A stretch of 64,000 bases of DNA from Biscogniauxia marginata (Eukaryota; Ascomycota; Sordariomycetes; Xylariales; Xylariaceae). The stretch is taken from contig MU404055.1 in assembly GCA_022695795.1 (NCBI GenBank), positions 1,054,001 to 1,118,000 on the forward strand, read 5' to 3'. Within the stretch, counting starts at the first letter, position 1; every line of letters begins with the position of its first letter. Of this stretch, positions 10,720 to 21,659 are shown piece after piece. Below the pieces are notes generated by a model. The model did no database searches. It saw only the letters and a program-made list of their open reading frames with translations, and was not told the origin of the DNA. The translations under genes and the position numbers were made by a program.

Positions 10720-13700
10720 CTAATAATAGCCTACCCGCTCAAGGTTGTAGTCATATTTCTCCAGGGCGTTGATCGCGTCCGTCCTCGAGTATCCCATACC
10801 GGTTAAGTCCTTCACCATCGGGTCGTCATGCTTGCCCTCCTCCGTCAACGCCCTGCCCGCGGCGCTTGGTCTCCCGGACCCTTGGCCCTGGACCGGACTT
10901 TTGCCCTCCTCGCCGCTTTGCCTGGCGGTCACCGCGCCAACTGGAGAGTCCAACCCGTCGAACAACGCATCCCAGGCCGGGTTGTCCGAGGGTGTAGGGG
11001 CCTGACTAGATGCGGGCGCGGTAGCCAGGCTGTTGGCTCCATGAGAGGCAGTAGCATTAGCCGCCGGTGTTGAGGATACGGTACCAAAGTCATAGCTGCT
11101 GTCGATACCAAACGCATTCGAAACATTAGTAGACTCGCTCTTTGGTTGACTCGGCGGCGGGCTGCTATCGAAAACGGCGTTAAATTCATCGACATTGGAT
11201 CGTGAGATGTTGGCAAACTCGTCGTCTGCTGAACCTTCCTTAGCATCTTCGAGGCCCTCAAAATCGTCGTCCAAGTCGTCAAAAGCTGCCTTACCAGCAG
11301 CCGCAGACGCATTGTTCGTCACCGTATTTGGCGTGGCTGCGAAGGGATCCTCCGACTTCGATGAAGAGGGCCCAGTCGGTGATGCTTTAGGAGGTTCGGG
11401 GAACGCCGAAAGATCACTTAGACTTATGTTAGTATCAGCACGAGAGCTTTTCGGGGTGAACGCGTTAAAGAGTCAGATGGTCATACTTCGACGGCTGGGA
11501 TATGTGACTTTTAGCGGCCGCACCTTCCGGCACTTGGGGGTCAGACACAGCAGCTCCCGTCTTTGCCGTAGCAGGCGACGGCGGAGCTTGGGGAGACTCG
11601 TTCTTCGCGGCTTTCTTGCTCGTTGGAGAAGCCGGTGCGAAGTCATCATCAAATCCGTTTCCCTCGCTAGCGGTGTCTGACTCGTCATCTCGCTCGAGCT
11701 CAGAAATCGGCGGGAACTCCGAATTAAAGCTCGAAAATGCGTTTGTGGTATCCTTGGCAGACTTTTCCTGCGGCTTGTTCGAAGAGTTGGCAAAACTGGC
11801 AAACGCAGAATCAAAGTCTACCTGGACGTTGCCTGAGTCTTTCAGGTTTGCAAATAGATCACTATCTCTGTTCGCGTTGAATGATGTGGCGGGTGCACTC
11901 GGTGCGTCGTCGGGGAATGCCCCGGGGATAGAACTACTAGCAGACGCGGCTGGCGTCTGTTGGCCCTGACCTGATAGAGAGCTCCTGGTGACATCGGAGG
12001 CGGATGCTCCACTCTGTCCAGTCGACGCAGGTTCTAGCTTGCTAGGGATAGAACTGGCATTCGCGGTGGCGTCACCAGTCCTACTTAGAGGGGGCGATAC
12101 TTGACGCAACGACGTCAAGGACTCGGATGGCTCACCAAATGGCAGGAAGCTTGAATTGAACTGTCGCGACTCGGGAGCTGCCGGGGGCTCCGCAGTCGCT
12201 GTACCTGGGCGTCCAACCGTAGGCGTTGTCCCCGAGGGGGTGGAAAACGACCCACCGCTAACCGACGAGGTCCCTGTATTCTGTTGCTTGAATGCAGTTA
12301 TAGGCGGCGGTGTGCTGGAAGCACCGGAAGACCCAAAGCCAAAGATATCGTCAAAAGACTTATCACTACCGTAAGGTTTGTTTGCAGGAGGCGGGAACGC
12401 ACCCATGATGTCAGAACTTCCCGTACGCCTGAAGAAAGGATTGTTTGCGCTAGTAGTCGACGGTGCTGGACTTGCCACCTGAGCGGGTGCAGCTACTGGC
12501 GAACTAGCATTGGCCTGACGGGCGAGTTCTTCATTGCTCTTCGTGAGATCCTCCACCTCTGTCTTCAGCTTGTCTCGTTCGCCCTCGGTTGTGGACAGTT
12601 GCTTTTTATTAATAGCCACTAGTCCCTTTTGCTGTCGAGCCTCAGACTTCAGTTTATCAATTTTTGGTTTCAGCTGGGCAATTTCCGTGTTCACAGAGCT
12701 GATGCGCTGCTTCAGGTTGGCGTTCTCTTGTTGGTCAGTCTGCAGAGCTTGCAGGACTTCCCGATGCTGATTCTGTAGGTCCTGATAGGTGCCGTCGAGA
12801 GACACCATCTCATTCGTGAGCTTTCTAGTCTCTTCCCGGATGTTCCTGAGTTGTTCCTCCAAGGTCCGAACATCCTGGGCCTCCTTCTCGTACAAGGTAC
12901 GTAGCTGGGATAAGCGCTGCTCGAAGTTCTTCTTTTGCTCGCTTGCCTGGTTGATCTCAATCTGAGTTGAGCCCCGCTGGCCCTGCACTTGTTGCATCTG
13001 TTTGGACAGCGAGCTAACCTGGTTGGATAGGTTAGCCAGCTCGGTCGAATCATTCGTGAGCTTCTTGCTAATCTCTGGGTCGTTGTCCCCCAGGAGATCC
13101 TCCATAGCTGATACCTGTGAAGGCTGGGAGCCCTTCTGAGCCGACGTGTTAGAGCCTCCGGTATCATGAGCAGTCAAAGTCCTGCCGAATGAGGAAGACG
13201 GTACGAAGGGCTTGAAGGTATTCCCAGTAGGTGAAGCCTGAGGTGGCGAGATCGGCCTCCCGCTAGCGAAGGGATCCTTTGAAGCCGAGCCTCCCGTCGA
13301 CAACGGAGCCTGAGGTGGAGCAGGACTAGCAGAAGCGTCGAGCCCGAACAGATCGTCAATAGCAGACTTGGAAGGCGGCGGGTGAGGAGGGGCCGGTGTC
13401 GGAGCGTCAAAGGGAGATGGTCCGGGGGGAGCCCGGGCCTGGCCACGCAGAGATGGTGGAACGAGATTCGGCGGCAGTGATGTGAGCAGCGGAAGATCCC
13501 TCCTGCTTCGTTGCTGGCGAATAAGGTACATAGCAACGGCGAAGGTGTCCTTAGTCAAACGACCTTCCGAGTTGATATCTGCCAGGTCCCAGATTTGGGC
13601 CAGAACGTCCTCAGGCAAGCTCGATTGGCTCAAGAATGGCACAGCTTCCTCGCCGGTGATGAACCCCTTGTTGGTCTTGTCCAGGTCGGCGTAGAACTGG

Positions 13701-14769
13701 TCAAACCTTGACTTGTCAGCTGGTGTGATCAACCAGTCACCACCTGTTGTCTGGGGTGGCACGCCCGTGGCTTGCGGGCTCATCGGCGGCCGACCTAAGG
13801 GGCTGTTTGTCCGCGGCTGCGCCGATCCACTTAGCTGTCGTGGTATGGCAGGAATCGGGGGTCCCGTAGCGGTCGGGCTCTGCCTCGACGACGAACCACG
13901 CCTCGTGGCAGCTTCATAGAGCGCGGCAGGCAGGATATTAGGTAGACCTCTCAGAGCGCCGGTCTTGACAGAAGTCAACAAATGCATGGCAATGACGAAT
14001 TCAGTCACGACGAGCGCGCCCCTCTGCTCCGTGTCAGCAAGTTGCCAGATACGACCGAGCATCTCGTTCGGCAGTCCTGATTTCTCGAAGATGCTTTTAG
14101 CCTGGTCTCCCGGCAGCATGGTCCCATTCTGCAGGTTCTGTCTCTCGAACAGACCAGCATACTGGGAAACCTTCTCGGGCGTTAGGGGCGGTATCCGTAT
14201 CTGGGCAGTCCCGGTCGGCTGCGTCTGCAAGGGCGCGGGGGCGGGTACAGGTGCGCTGCCGCTAATATTGATGCCGTCGAATCTAGGTAGAGGGCCATGT
14301 TGGAGGGCGAGCTCGGGGGTCGGTTCGCGTCCTTGCTGGGCATGGCCAATAAGCCGTAGAACGATACCGAAACCAGCGGGCGTCAGGAAGCCGCGGTTCT
14401 CTTGGTCTGCTATCTGCCAGATCTGTTGGAGGTTGAATCGGAATTAGCACATGCGCTTACGATGATGGGTGAAGTTGACGATCGTTATTCGCCGGACGCA
14501 CCTCTCCTAGAACGCGCGAGTCGAGTCGAGTCTTCTCGAAAAACTTGACGGCCACATCACCGGTCACGACGCCGACACTCTCGGTGTCGGCTTGGCGGAA
14601 CAGCTGACCGTAGGCTCGCTTCTCCTCCGGAGTCAGGTTGAGGTTCGGCGCTGCTGCAGATACACGGCGGTTAGCTGGCATGGTGACAAATGGTGCGGAG
14701 GGTGTGCTTGACGAGGAGAAGTTGGAGATGCAGCAACTCACTTGGGTCGACGCTTGGTTCGGCAGACAT
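10720..14769 (-). CDS. EDE1: EH-domain endocytic scaffold, Ede1/Eps15-like
   Basis: Early-arriving endocytic scaffold that binds NPF-containing adaptors and ubiquitin at the plasma membrane. Minus-strand exons 14769-14742 (28 nt), 14653-14502, 14422-11487 and 11416-10720 give 1270 residues. There are three EH domains (about residues 10-105, 138-225 and 290-380; for example LNLTPEEKRAYGQLF, LTPEKVSQYAGLFERQ and ITPADKSRFDQFYADLDK), Pro-rich linkers, a coiled coil at about 505-690 (KQMQQVQGQRGSTQIEINQA) and a C-terminal UBA domain ending ALEKYDYNLERVGYY. The last intron (11417-11486) is chosen for its TACTAAC branch point; a nearer AG would add about 10 residues. The exon 2 acceptor is a CAGCAG tandem (exon start 14653 or 14650), which would add or drop one alanine. 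Domain order matches Ede1/Eps15. Confidence 0.93.
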
Positions 14770-15583
14770 GATTGCGCAGCCGGGCTCGCCAGGCTTGCCA
14801 GGCTTCGATGACTGCGTAAGACAAGAGCTGGGCGACGTCGAATAGGGAGAGTCGATTCGCTTCGGGATGCAGGGTTCAATGGAGAAGGAGAAGATGCAAT
14901 GGCGTCAATTCTGGCAGCTGGGAAGCCAGTCCGAGAGCGTCGGCGGCAGATGCGTTGTTGCGTTGCTGCGTTGTTGTAGATTCAGTAATGTCTGACTGAG
15001 AGGTAGCCCTGTCGAGTTACCTCAGCTCTTGCGTACATAAGGAGGAAATCAAATGTTGCTGTCTCCAACTCCAATTTCCAACTTGCAGCTGCGCTTTTCG
15101 CTAGGGAGGCTGGATATTTTAGCTTGGCGGACGGGCCACCTTTATTCGGACGGTCGTCTATCCCGCACGTCAGGCTCCAGGGTCCCGGGTTATAGTGGGT
15201 ACCAAGTAGCCTCTTTAGTTCCTGTTAGGCGAGAACCTCTGGTATAAATACATCCAAAACAATGTATCATTGGGTACCCATTATAAAACATCATACCTAC
15301 CTTAACCTTCATACATACATACACTGAACCTTTTAAGTTTGATGTCGGCGATATGAAACGGTAGGCATTTTCAACTCCAAGTCTTCTACATAGTAATCTA
15401 CCTACCTAAGTGTATGAAATATATTATATGTTTACGCATGTACCTATTCAGACCATTATTGCTATCGGTCTTTCTTTTCCCTCATATGAAATACACCTGC
15501 ATTGCGTCGACCAGAACCTATTATCGACCATTATATACCTTATATATATTTTCCTTCTTCTTAACCTACATGAGGTAGTACTT

Positions 15584-15635
15584 ACATGCATACAAACATA
15601 CATACATGTAATGCACGCACGCACGCACGCACGCA
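15584..15635. repeat. Microsatellites (CATA)n and (GCAC)n
   Basis: A CATA/TACA run is followed by about six GCAC units at 15613-15635. Direct tandem copies without spacers; intergenic. Confidence 0.9.
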
Positions 15636-15670
15636 TAGGTAAGGTTGGTAATCTTGGAAGAGGGGACAAC

Positions 15671-15695
15671 GGAAAAAGAAAAAGAAAAAGAAAGA
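15671..15695. repeat. (GAAAAA)n purine tract
   Basis: Short A-rich purine tandem repeat between EDE1 and the tubulin gene. Confidence 0.85.
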
Positions 15696-16561
15696 ATACA
15701 TGTACCTAAACGGCGGCTACAAGCCCGGATGGACTCTTCCTCTCCAAACTGGTCCCCTCCCGTATCTAGTCGGGTCTAAGACCCATGGCCGCCTCCAAGT
15801 CACGCGTGTTCCGGCGTGCCAGATTCGGCACAATGAGTGGATGCGGTTGCTTCTCTAGATAATCCATAGGCGTTCGACATGCATGTAGAGCACACGCTGC
15901 AGGCCCGAAAGCGACCAATATCCATCGACTGTAGAGGCCCATCATTGAGTCATCGAACCAGGAAGACATGACAGACATCTTCCATTGGGCTGTTCTCCTT
16001 TGCGACCCGTCACGTTGCATGGGCATCACCAAGACCTTCCATATCGCGCAAATCGAGAGTCCGAATGGGCAATCCATGAATTATCAGAAGATATTATTCC
16101 CAATGGCCACGGGCGCACGACAGAGAGCATTATTGGAGCAATATTAGACTACCTTGCGTAGATACTACGGGGAACGAACGAGTGGCTTGATATAGAATCC
16201 AATTAGCACCATTTCAGCCTGCCAAGGACACAAAACAACAGTAAGACTCAGATATCATGGTTGTCAGAACCAAGACCGCCGGGGGACTCGTACTATTAAA
16301 AGTGCTAGAACGCATTTACAAAGTGAATACTACTAGTCTTCCTGTCAGGCTTTTGCGTGGCTATCAAATGAGAGCCTATACTTATCCCTGACCATCTCCA
16401 CAAAAAGAAGCCAGTTCTGCTCTACCTGAACCATCATGCCTATCTCTCCTGGAAAGGAAACGGAGTGGTGTTCTAACAGGCCAAGATTCAATCAGAAGTT
16501 TGAATCGAGATTATGAAACAAGCCTCTTCCCGCGACGCTTGGCAGGCAAGTGGCGTCCAGC

Positions 16562-18386
16562 TTAATACTCAGCCTCAACATCATCACCCTCGACCTCCAG
16601 CGAGTCCGTAGCCACCTCTTCGTAGTCGCGCTCAAGAGCAGCAAGATCCTCACGGGCCTCGGAGAACTCACCCTCTTCCATACCCTCACCGACATACCAG
16701 TGGACGAAAGCACGCTTCGAGTACATGAGGTCGAACTTGGTCGACAGAGCCGACCAGGCCTCGGCGATGGCTGTGGTGTTGGAAAGCATGCAGCTAGAAA
16801 ACGTTAGCATCAGCGAAGACAGCGGTAAGGATATTAGACATACACAGCACGGTCGACCTTAGCCAAGTCACCGTTAGGCACCAGCTGGGGAGGCTGGAAG
16901 CAGATACCAAGCTTGAAGCCGGTGGGGCACCAGTCAACGAATTGGATGGTGCGCTTTGTCTTGAGCGTAGCCACGGCGGCGTGAGCGTCCTTGGGGACAA
17001 CATCGCCACGGTACAGAAGGCAGGTAGCCATGTACTTGCCATTGCGGGGGTCACACTTGACCATCTGGTTGTGGGGCTCAAAACAAGACATGGTCATCTC
17101 CTGGACTGAATTTGCCTCATGGGCAGCCTTGGCAGCCGAGATAACAGGCGCGTAAGCAACCAGAGGGAAGTGAATACGAGGATACGGGACGAGGTTAGTC
17201 TGGAATTCGTTGAGATCGACGTTCAGCGAGCCATCGAATCGGAGCGAAGCAGTGATGGAAGACACGACTAGGATTAATCAGCATATAAGAGCAATCAAAA
17301 TCCATCATAATTTCCCTTACCTTGAGCGATCAGGCGGTTCAGGTTCTCGTAGTTGGGTCTTTCAAGACCAAGGTTTCGGCGGCAGATGTCGTAGATGGCC
17401 TCGTTGTCGACCATGAAGGAGCAGTCGGAGTGCTCGAGAGTGGTGTGGGTGGTAAGGATAGAGTTGTAAGGCTCGACAACAGAGGTGGCGGTTTGAGGAG
17501 CTGGGTAGACGCAGAACTCCAGCTTGCTCTTCTTGCCATAGTCGACAGATAGACGCTCCATCAACAAGGCGCCAAAACCAGAGCCGGTACCACCGCCGAA
17601 GGAGTGGAAGACCAAGAAACCTTGAAGACCGGCGCAGCTGTCGGCAACACGTCGAACCTTGTCCAAAACCTGGTCGATGAGCTCCTTGCCCACGGTGTAA
17701 TGGCCACGGGCGTAGTTGTTGGAAGCATCCTCCTTGCCAGTAATCATCTGCTCGGGGTGGAAAAGACTTCGGTAGGTGCCGGTGCGGACCTCATCGACGA
17801 CGTTGGGCTCGAGATCGCAGTAGATGGTGCGAGGCACGTACTTGCCCTGGCCTACAGGGTTCAGGAAGATTAGATTCCTGGCCAATTAATCGAGAGGTCA
17901 AGCCAGGAATTGCCTACCAGTCTCGGAGAAGAAGGTGCTGAAGCCATTATCGGGGTCAGCGAGTTTGCGTTCCTCGGTCAGGTATCCATCAGGCTAAATG
18001 ATTAAGACGCGTTAGTTGAGTTCGCCGTGATGGGGGACACCGTCAACATACCTGGATGCCATGCTCGAGACAGTAGAGCTACATGATAATCCCATGTTAG
18101 TTATCTCGAGATATGCGAGAGCGGGAGCTGGGACGATCGATTCCGCATGGTGGAGCGGCCGGCGTCGATTCGCATTGAAACTCACCTCCCAGCAAGCGTT
18201 GGCGATTTGGCAACCCGCCTGACCGACTAGAAGCAGAAAAACAGTCAGTATTTAGGTCTGGAAGCAAAGCCGGGGCACTGCGGCGGACTATTGATGCCTG
18301 CATTGGCAGAACATGAACGATGCGGTGAAGGAAAAATCGCGTGTTTAGGGGCAAGACATACCGTTGATGCTAATGATCTCGCGCAT
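16562..18386 (-). CDS. TUB1: Alpha-tubulin
   Basis: Microtubule subunit that forms the alpha/beta heterodimer. Seven minus-strand exons: 18386-18362, 18226-18186, 18078-18052, 17993-17918, 17851-17321, 17267-16844 and 16793-16562. They sum to 1356 nt and give 451 residues, the normal alpha-tubulin length. The start [20 protein letters not shown] is diagnostic; the GTP-binding tubulin signature GGGTGSG lies near residue 145; the acidic tail ends [11 protein letters not shown] with C-terminal tyrosine. Four introns interrupt the first 66 codons, including exons of 25, 41 and 27 nt, a pattern common in fungal tubulin genes. The gene diverges from the PGA1-like gene over about 566 bp. Identification rests on continuous tubulin sequence and is not in doubt. 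Confidence 0.98.
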
Positions 18387-18952
18387 TTTCAAGGCGTATT
18401 TGATGCAAAAGCTGTATGGATGGGTTGGTGATTAACGGAGAAGAGACGGAAGCAGACAGGGGAGGACAAGCTTCTCTCGAAGATTGGGGGGGTTCGCGGG
18501 AGGAAAAGGGAATGAATTAATGTAGGTTGTAGTCGAGTCGAAGAAGTTCTTCTGTTGATGCCGGAAGGGTCGTTTTTGACTGGGTGGGGATGTTTGGTGG
18601 GCGTAGCGCCCAATAGTAGATTTGTTGATATGAGCTTACCCGAAGCGGAATGGCCAGAGGAGCATAGACCAGCAAGCCACTTGGCAGGTCGCCAGCCAGG
18701 CACGGTACAACGCACTACACAAGGATACAGGGGTCTCTGAGGGGTCGTGACAGTACGGGTACATACCTACGTACCTGAGCGACCGGGGGGTCAGGCAATG
18801 CAGCTCGCTATTCCACCAATTTAATGACCAATTTCAAACGTCAATTTATCAACCACCTGCTTTACTTCACTTACATACATACATTCATACATGCACTTTT
18901 ATGTCCCCATACCGTCAGCTGGCTTCAGTTGCTGGTGAGATAAAGGTCCAAA
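18387..18952. promoter_or_regulatory. Shared divergent promoter, tubulin / PGA1-like
   Basis: This 566-bp interval separates two start codons facing away from each other, so it must hold both promoters. I see no clear TATA box. There is a CATA-repeat run at about 18871-18892 before the PGA1-like leader. Confidence 0.5.
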
Positions 18953-19758
18953 ATGCCGCCACTACTCGTCCTAGCCTCTCTTTTTATGACGTTGCTACTG
19001 TCTGGCGCGCGCGCAAACACCGAGAAAGCCATCTTCCTCGGGCCCCCGGCCGTCGATATTATCCCGTCGGCCCATCCTATCTTAGATGACTTGCGAGTCG
19101 ACATCCTCACGCCGGACCGCCACGCACTACGGACACATCTGGATGCCCAATTTCCCAGCGGTTCATTTCATCACGGCAAACCCACATGGCTTATTCTAGA
19201 TGAGCTAACCGAGGGCCAACGCTATGAAGTGAGAGTATGCTGGGCTGCGACTGTGAGTATTTACTTGTAAGACGGTTCGTAGTGCGCTTATCATAGAGAA
19301 GCTAATTCTTCCTACCTTAGCAACCTACCGCTTTCAGGGTGAACACGTACGAACTGCATACTGTCCTTGAGACTCCGGAACTCATATCGGAACTATCCGA
19401 TCTTTCATCAAACCCGCTGCAGTTAAGTAGAGCCAATGATGAAATTCAAGAACCAGGGTCTGCCAAGCCTTCAGGGGCTGCTCTGCGCTCAGAGAGAAAA
19501 GCATCGGTACTTTTCCTCCAGATCCTCGCGGCCGCAGATTATTACACAATGAATGAGACCTTAATGCGAGACGTCCCGCCAGTTCATGTGGATATCATCC
19601 TAGACCCCTTCATTTTTAACGTGCTGCCTCGATCACTTGTGCCGACCGTGGCTTACATCATCGTCGTAGCCCTCGTGTCTTGGTTTCTAGCACAGCGAAT
19701 TTCAACATGGATTCGTCATGTGACGGTAGAACCGACCCAAGAAAAGAAGGATCAATAG
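18953..19758 (+). CDS. PGA1: PGA1-like ER membrane protein (GPI mannosyltransferase II partner)
   Basis: Exons 18953-19252 and 19321-19758 (phase 0) give 245 residues. The N-terminus MPPLLVLASLFMTLLLSGAR is a clear signal peptide, followed by ANTEKAIFLGP; a single membrane helix near the C-terminus (SLVPTVAYIIVVALVSWFLA) is followed by a short basic cytosolic tail. This topology and the ANTE start fit the fungal Pga1 family, the ER-lumenal partner of GPI mannosyltransferase II (Gpi18), which adds the second mannose of the GPI anchor. One NET sequon lies in the lumenal part (YYTMNETLM). The family call is from topology and recalled similarity, so moderately sure; otherwise it is a type I ER membrane protein of unknown function. 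Confidence 0.65.
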
Positions 19759-20060
19759 CTCCCCCAACCTCGCCATCTAATATCAAACGAGAGCAACTAT
19801 AAATTCCAAACATCGTGATTCGTCAACAGCGTGCATCGGGAGATCCAACACACCACTCAGCGATCGTTTGCCAACACTCTTTCTCTTATTTCCTCAGCCC
19901 AAGCCTATGGGGTTCACATAGGTAGTCAAACCCTCAGTATGATTTTTGTGTAAAACGGCGAAAATGCTTCAAACAGAAAGGAAAGTAAAACTCCACGATC
20001 TATTTATTATACGCCAAAAAAAAAAAGTTGAACGGCACAAGAACCTCAAAATAGACCCTT
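19759..20060. other. Convergent 3' interval
   Basis: Holds the 3' ends of the PGA1-like and WW-domain genes, with an A-run at about 20016-20027. No gene. Confidence 0.5.
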
Positions 20061-21659
20061 TTACCAAGTACCAGGGTTATACCCTCCATGGCCAGCCGGT
20101 TGCCCGTGGTGCGGGTGTGTTCCCGTCGGAATAGGGGGCCCAGCATTAGCATACGATGGCTGGCCCGAGTATTGGCTCGGCCCTGATGATGGCGGCGGTG
20201 GATACTGCTGGCTGTACGTTGAGGGGGGAGGCGGGTACTGCTGATGACTACCGTACTGTGGCTGATTTGGATTTGGCGGTGGTGACGAGTATTGAGGTTG
20301 TTGCGCTACTCATATATTAGCTTAGGCTGGTCGAGTCTCTTCAAGTAAATTGTATATTACATACAATAGCCGTGTCCTTGAGCGCCTGAACTATGTCCAT
20401 AGCCAGACTGCGATCCTGTCGAAGGGGGAACATTCCCATAAGAAGGGGTTTGATGGCTTCCTTGAGGTACAGAGGCAATAGGGTATGATGAGGTACCATG
20501 CTGTCCAGGCGGAGGCGGGAATGAGGGCGTTCCATGCTGATTCGGAGGGGCATTGTATGAAGGTGGTGCCTGCTGGCTCGGGGAAGGGTTGTAGGGCGGC
20601 GTTGAATGTTGGCTTGGAGGGTGGCTGTATGAAGACGTCCCATGTTGATTCGACGGGGGAGAGCTATATGCAGGCGTAGAACCATTTGGTGGTTGATATG
20701 ATGTCGGTGGTGCTTGACCACTATATGCCCCGGGCTGGCTAGAGTTAGAATAGCCGTAGTTTTGGCCCTTTGAAGAGCGTTAGTAGATATCCGATGCCAG
20801 GATTTAAAACCAACATACAGGTTGGCTATGACCGCCTCCAAACATATTTGCAACACCGCCCATCACGGAGCCGGCTAAACCGGAATGGTGAGACTGATGG
20901 GCCTGTCCGCCTTGATAGTTCGCTGGTTGTTGGGGTTTATTGCCCGAGGAGAACAGGCTCGAAGCTAGCTGGCCGACGAGCTTGCCGGGAGCACCTCCCC
21001 CAGAAAGTCCTCCGTGTGCACCAGATGAACCACCGGAGCTACTTCCATGACTACCTCCAAGGCCACCAATCAACTGACCTGCGAGGTTTCCAAAGCCACC
21101 TGAGCTGTGGCCACTGCCGCCCTGAGGCTTTCCGTGGCCACCTGAGAATTGACTCAGCAGAGAATTGGCGGCAAAGCTCTGCAATCAAGGATTCTGTTAG
21201 CGCCGCTGGATAAGAGCGGTTACGAGGAATGTCGAGATTGGATGTGAAATAGCTTACACCAAAGCCTCTTTCACCGTCCGGTCCACCAGGGGCCCCCCTA
21301 CTTCCATCGAGCGGTAATATAGGTTCCATGCGACCGTCCGGATATCTCACAGTCTGCGAGCCATCCGGGTGTGTTATAAGTTCCTGACGACCTGGAACTC
21401 CGTAGGGATGCTCAGATACCTGAGCCGGGGTGCCTCCCGGGGCGGCCTGGGTTGGAGTGTCCCACTGAGAAACGCCAGTAGAGAGCTGGACATAGTAGTA
21501 CTTCTTGCTCGCGCCATCCCACTACAGCGACTCGGGTCAATAACTGCTCGACACAAATAGATACCGGGTTGCGGGGTGAGTTACTTGGGCTATCCATCCA
21601 GCAGGCAATGTCGGAGGTTCGAAGGTAGGCCCTTCGGTAGGAGAGGCGGGCCCAGCCAT
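20061..21659 (-). CDS. WW-domain protein with Gly/Ser core and Pro/Gln-rich tail
   Basis: Minus-strand exons 21659-21585, 21521-21258, 21178-20819, 20767-20365 and 20305-20061 give 448 residues with exact frame. One WW domain lies at about residues 18-50: LPAGWIAQ then WDGASKKYYYVQLSTGVSQW, split by intron 1; both signature tryptophans and the DTP proline are present. Then follow a Gly/Ser/His-rich middle (repeats of GGSSG type, about 115-230) and a low-complexity tail rich in P, Q, S, Y and H, probably disordered. WW domains bind proline-rich ligands. The tail resembles prion-like or RNA-granule proteins but has no enzymatic domain. The last acceptor is a GAGTAG pair, so one residue is uncertain. 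Confidence 0.85.

Larger units (their letters stand above)
14770..16561. other. Intergenic EDE1 promoter / tubulin 3' side
   Basis: EDE1 and tubulin are in the same orientation, so this holds the EDE1 promoter and the tubulin terminator. Low-complexity blocks are listed separately. The 103-residue frame at 15766-16077 (minus) has no domain I recognise and I do not call it a gene. Confidence 0.5.

Noticed and set aside
11417..11456. 40-nt version of the last EDE1 intron, ending at the nearer AG
   Set aside because: In frame too, but very short; the 70-nt version contains a perfect TACTAAC branch point at a suitable distance.
15613..15635. GCAC repeats as a possible CRISPR-like array
   Set aside because: Direct 4-bp units without spacers in a eukaryotic genome; an ordinary microsatellite.
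15766..16077. 103-residue minus-strand frame between EDE1 and tubulin
   Set aside because: No family similarity, no flanking exons, and composition like random DNA.
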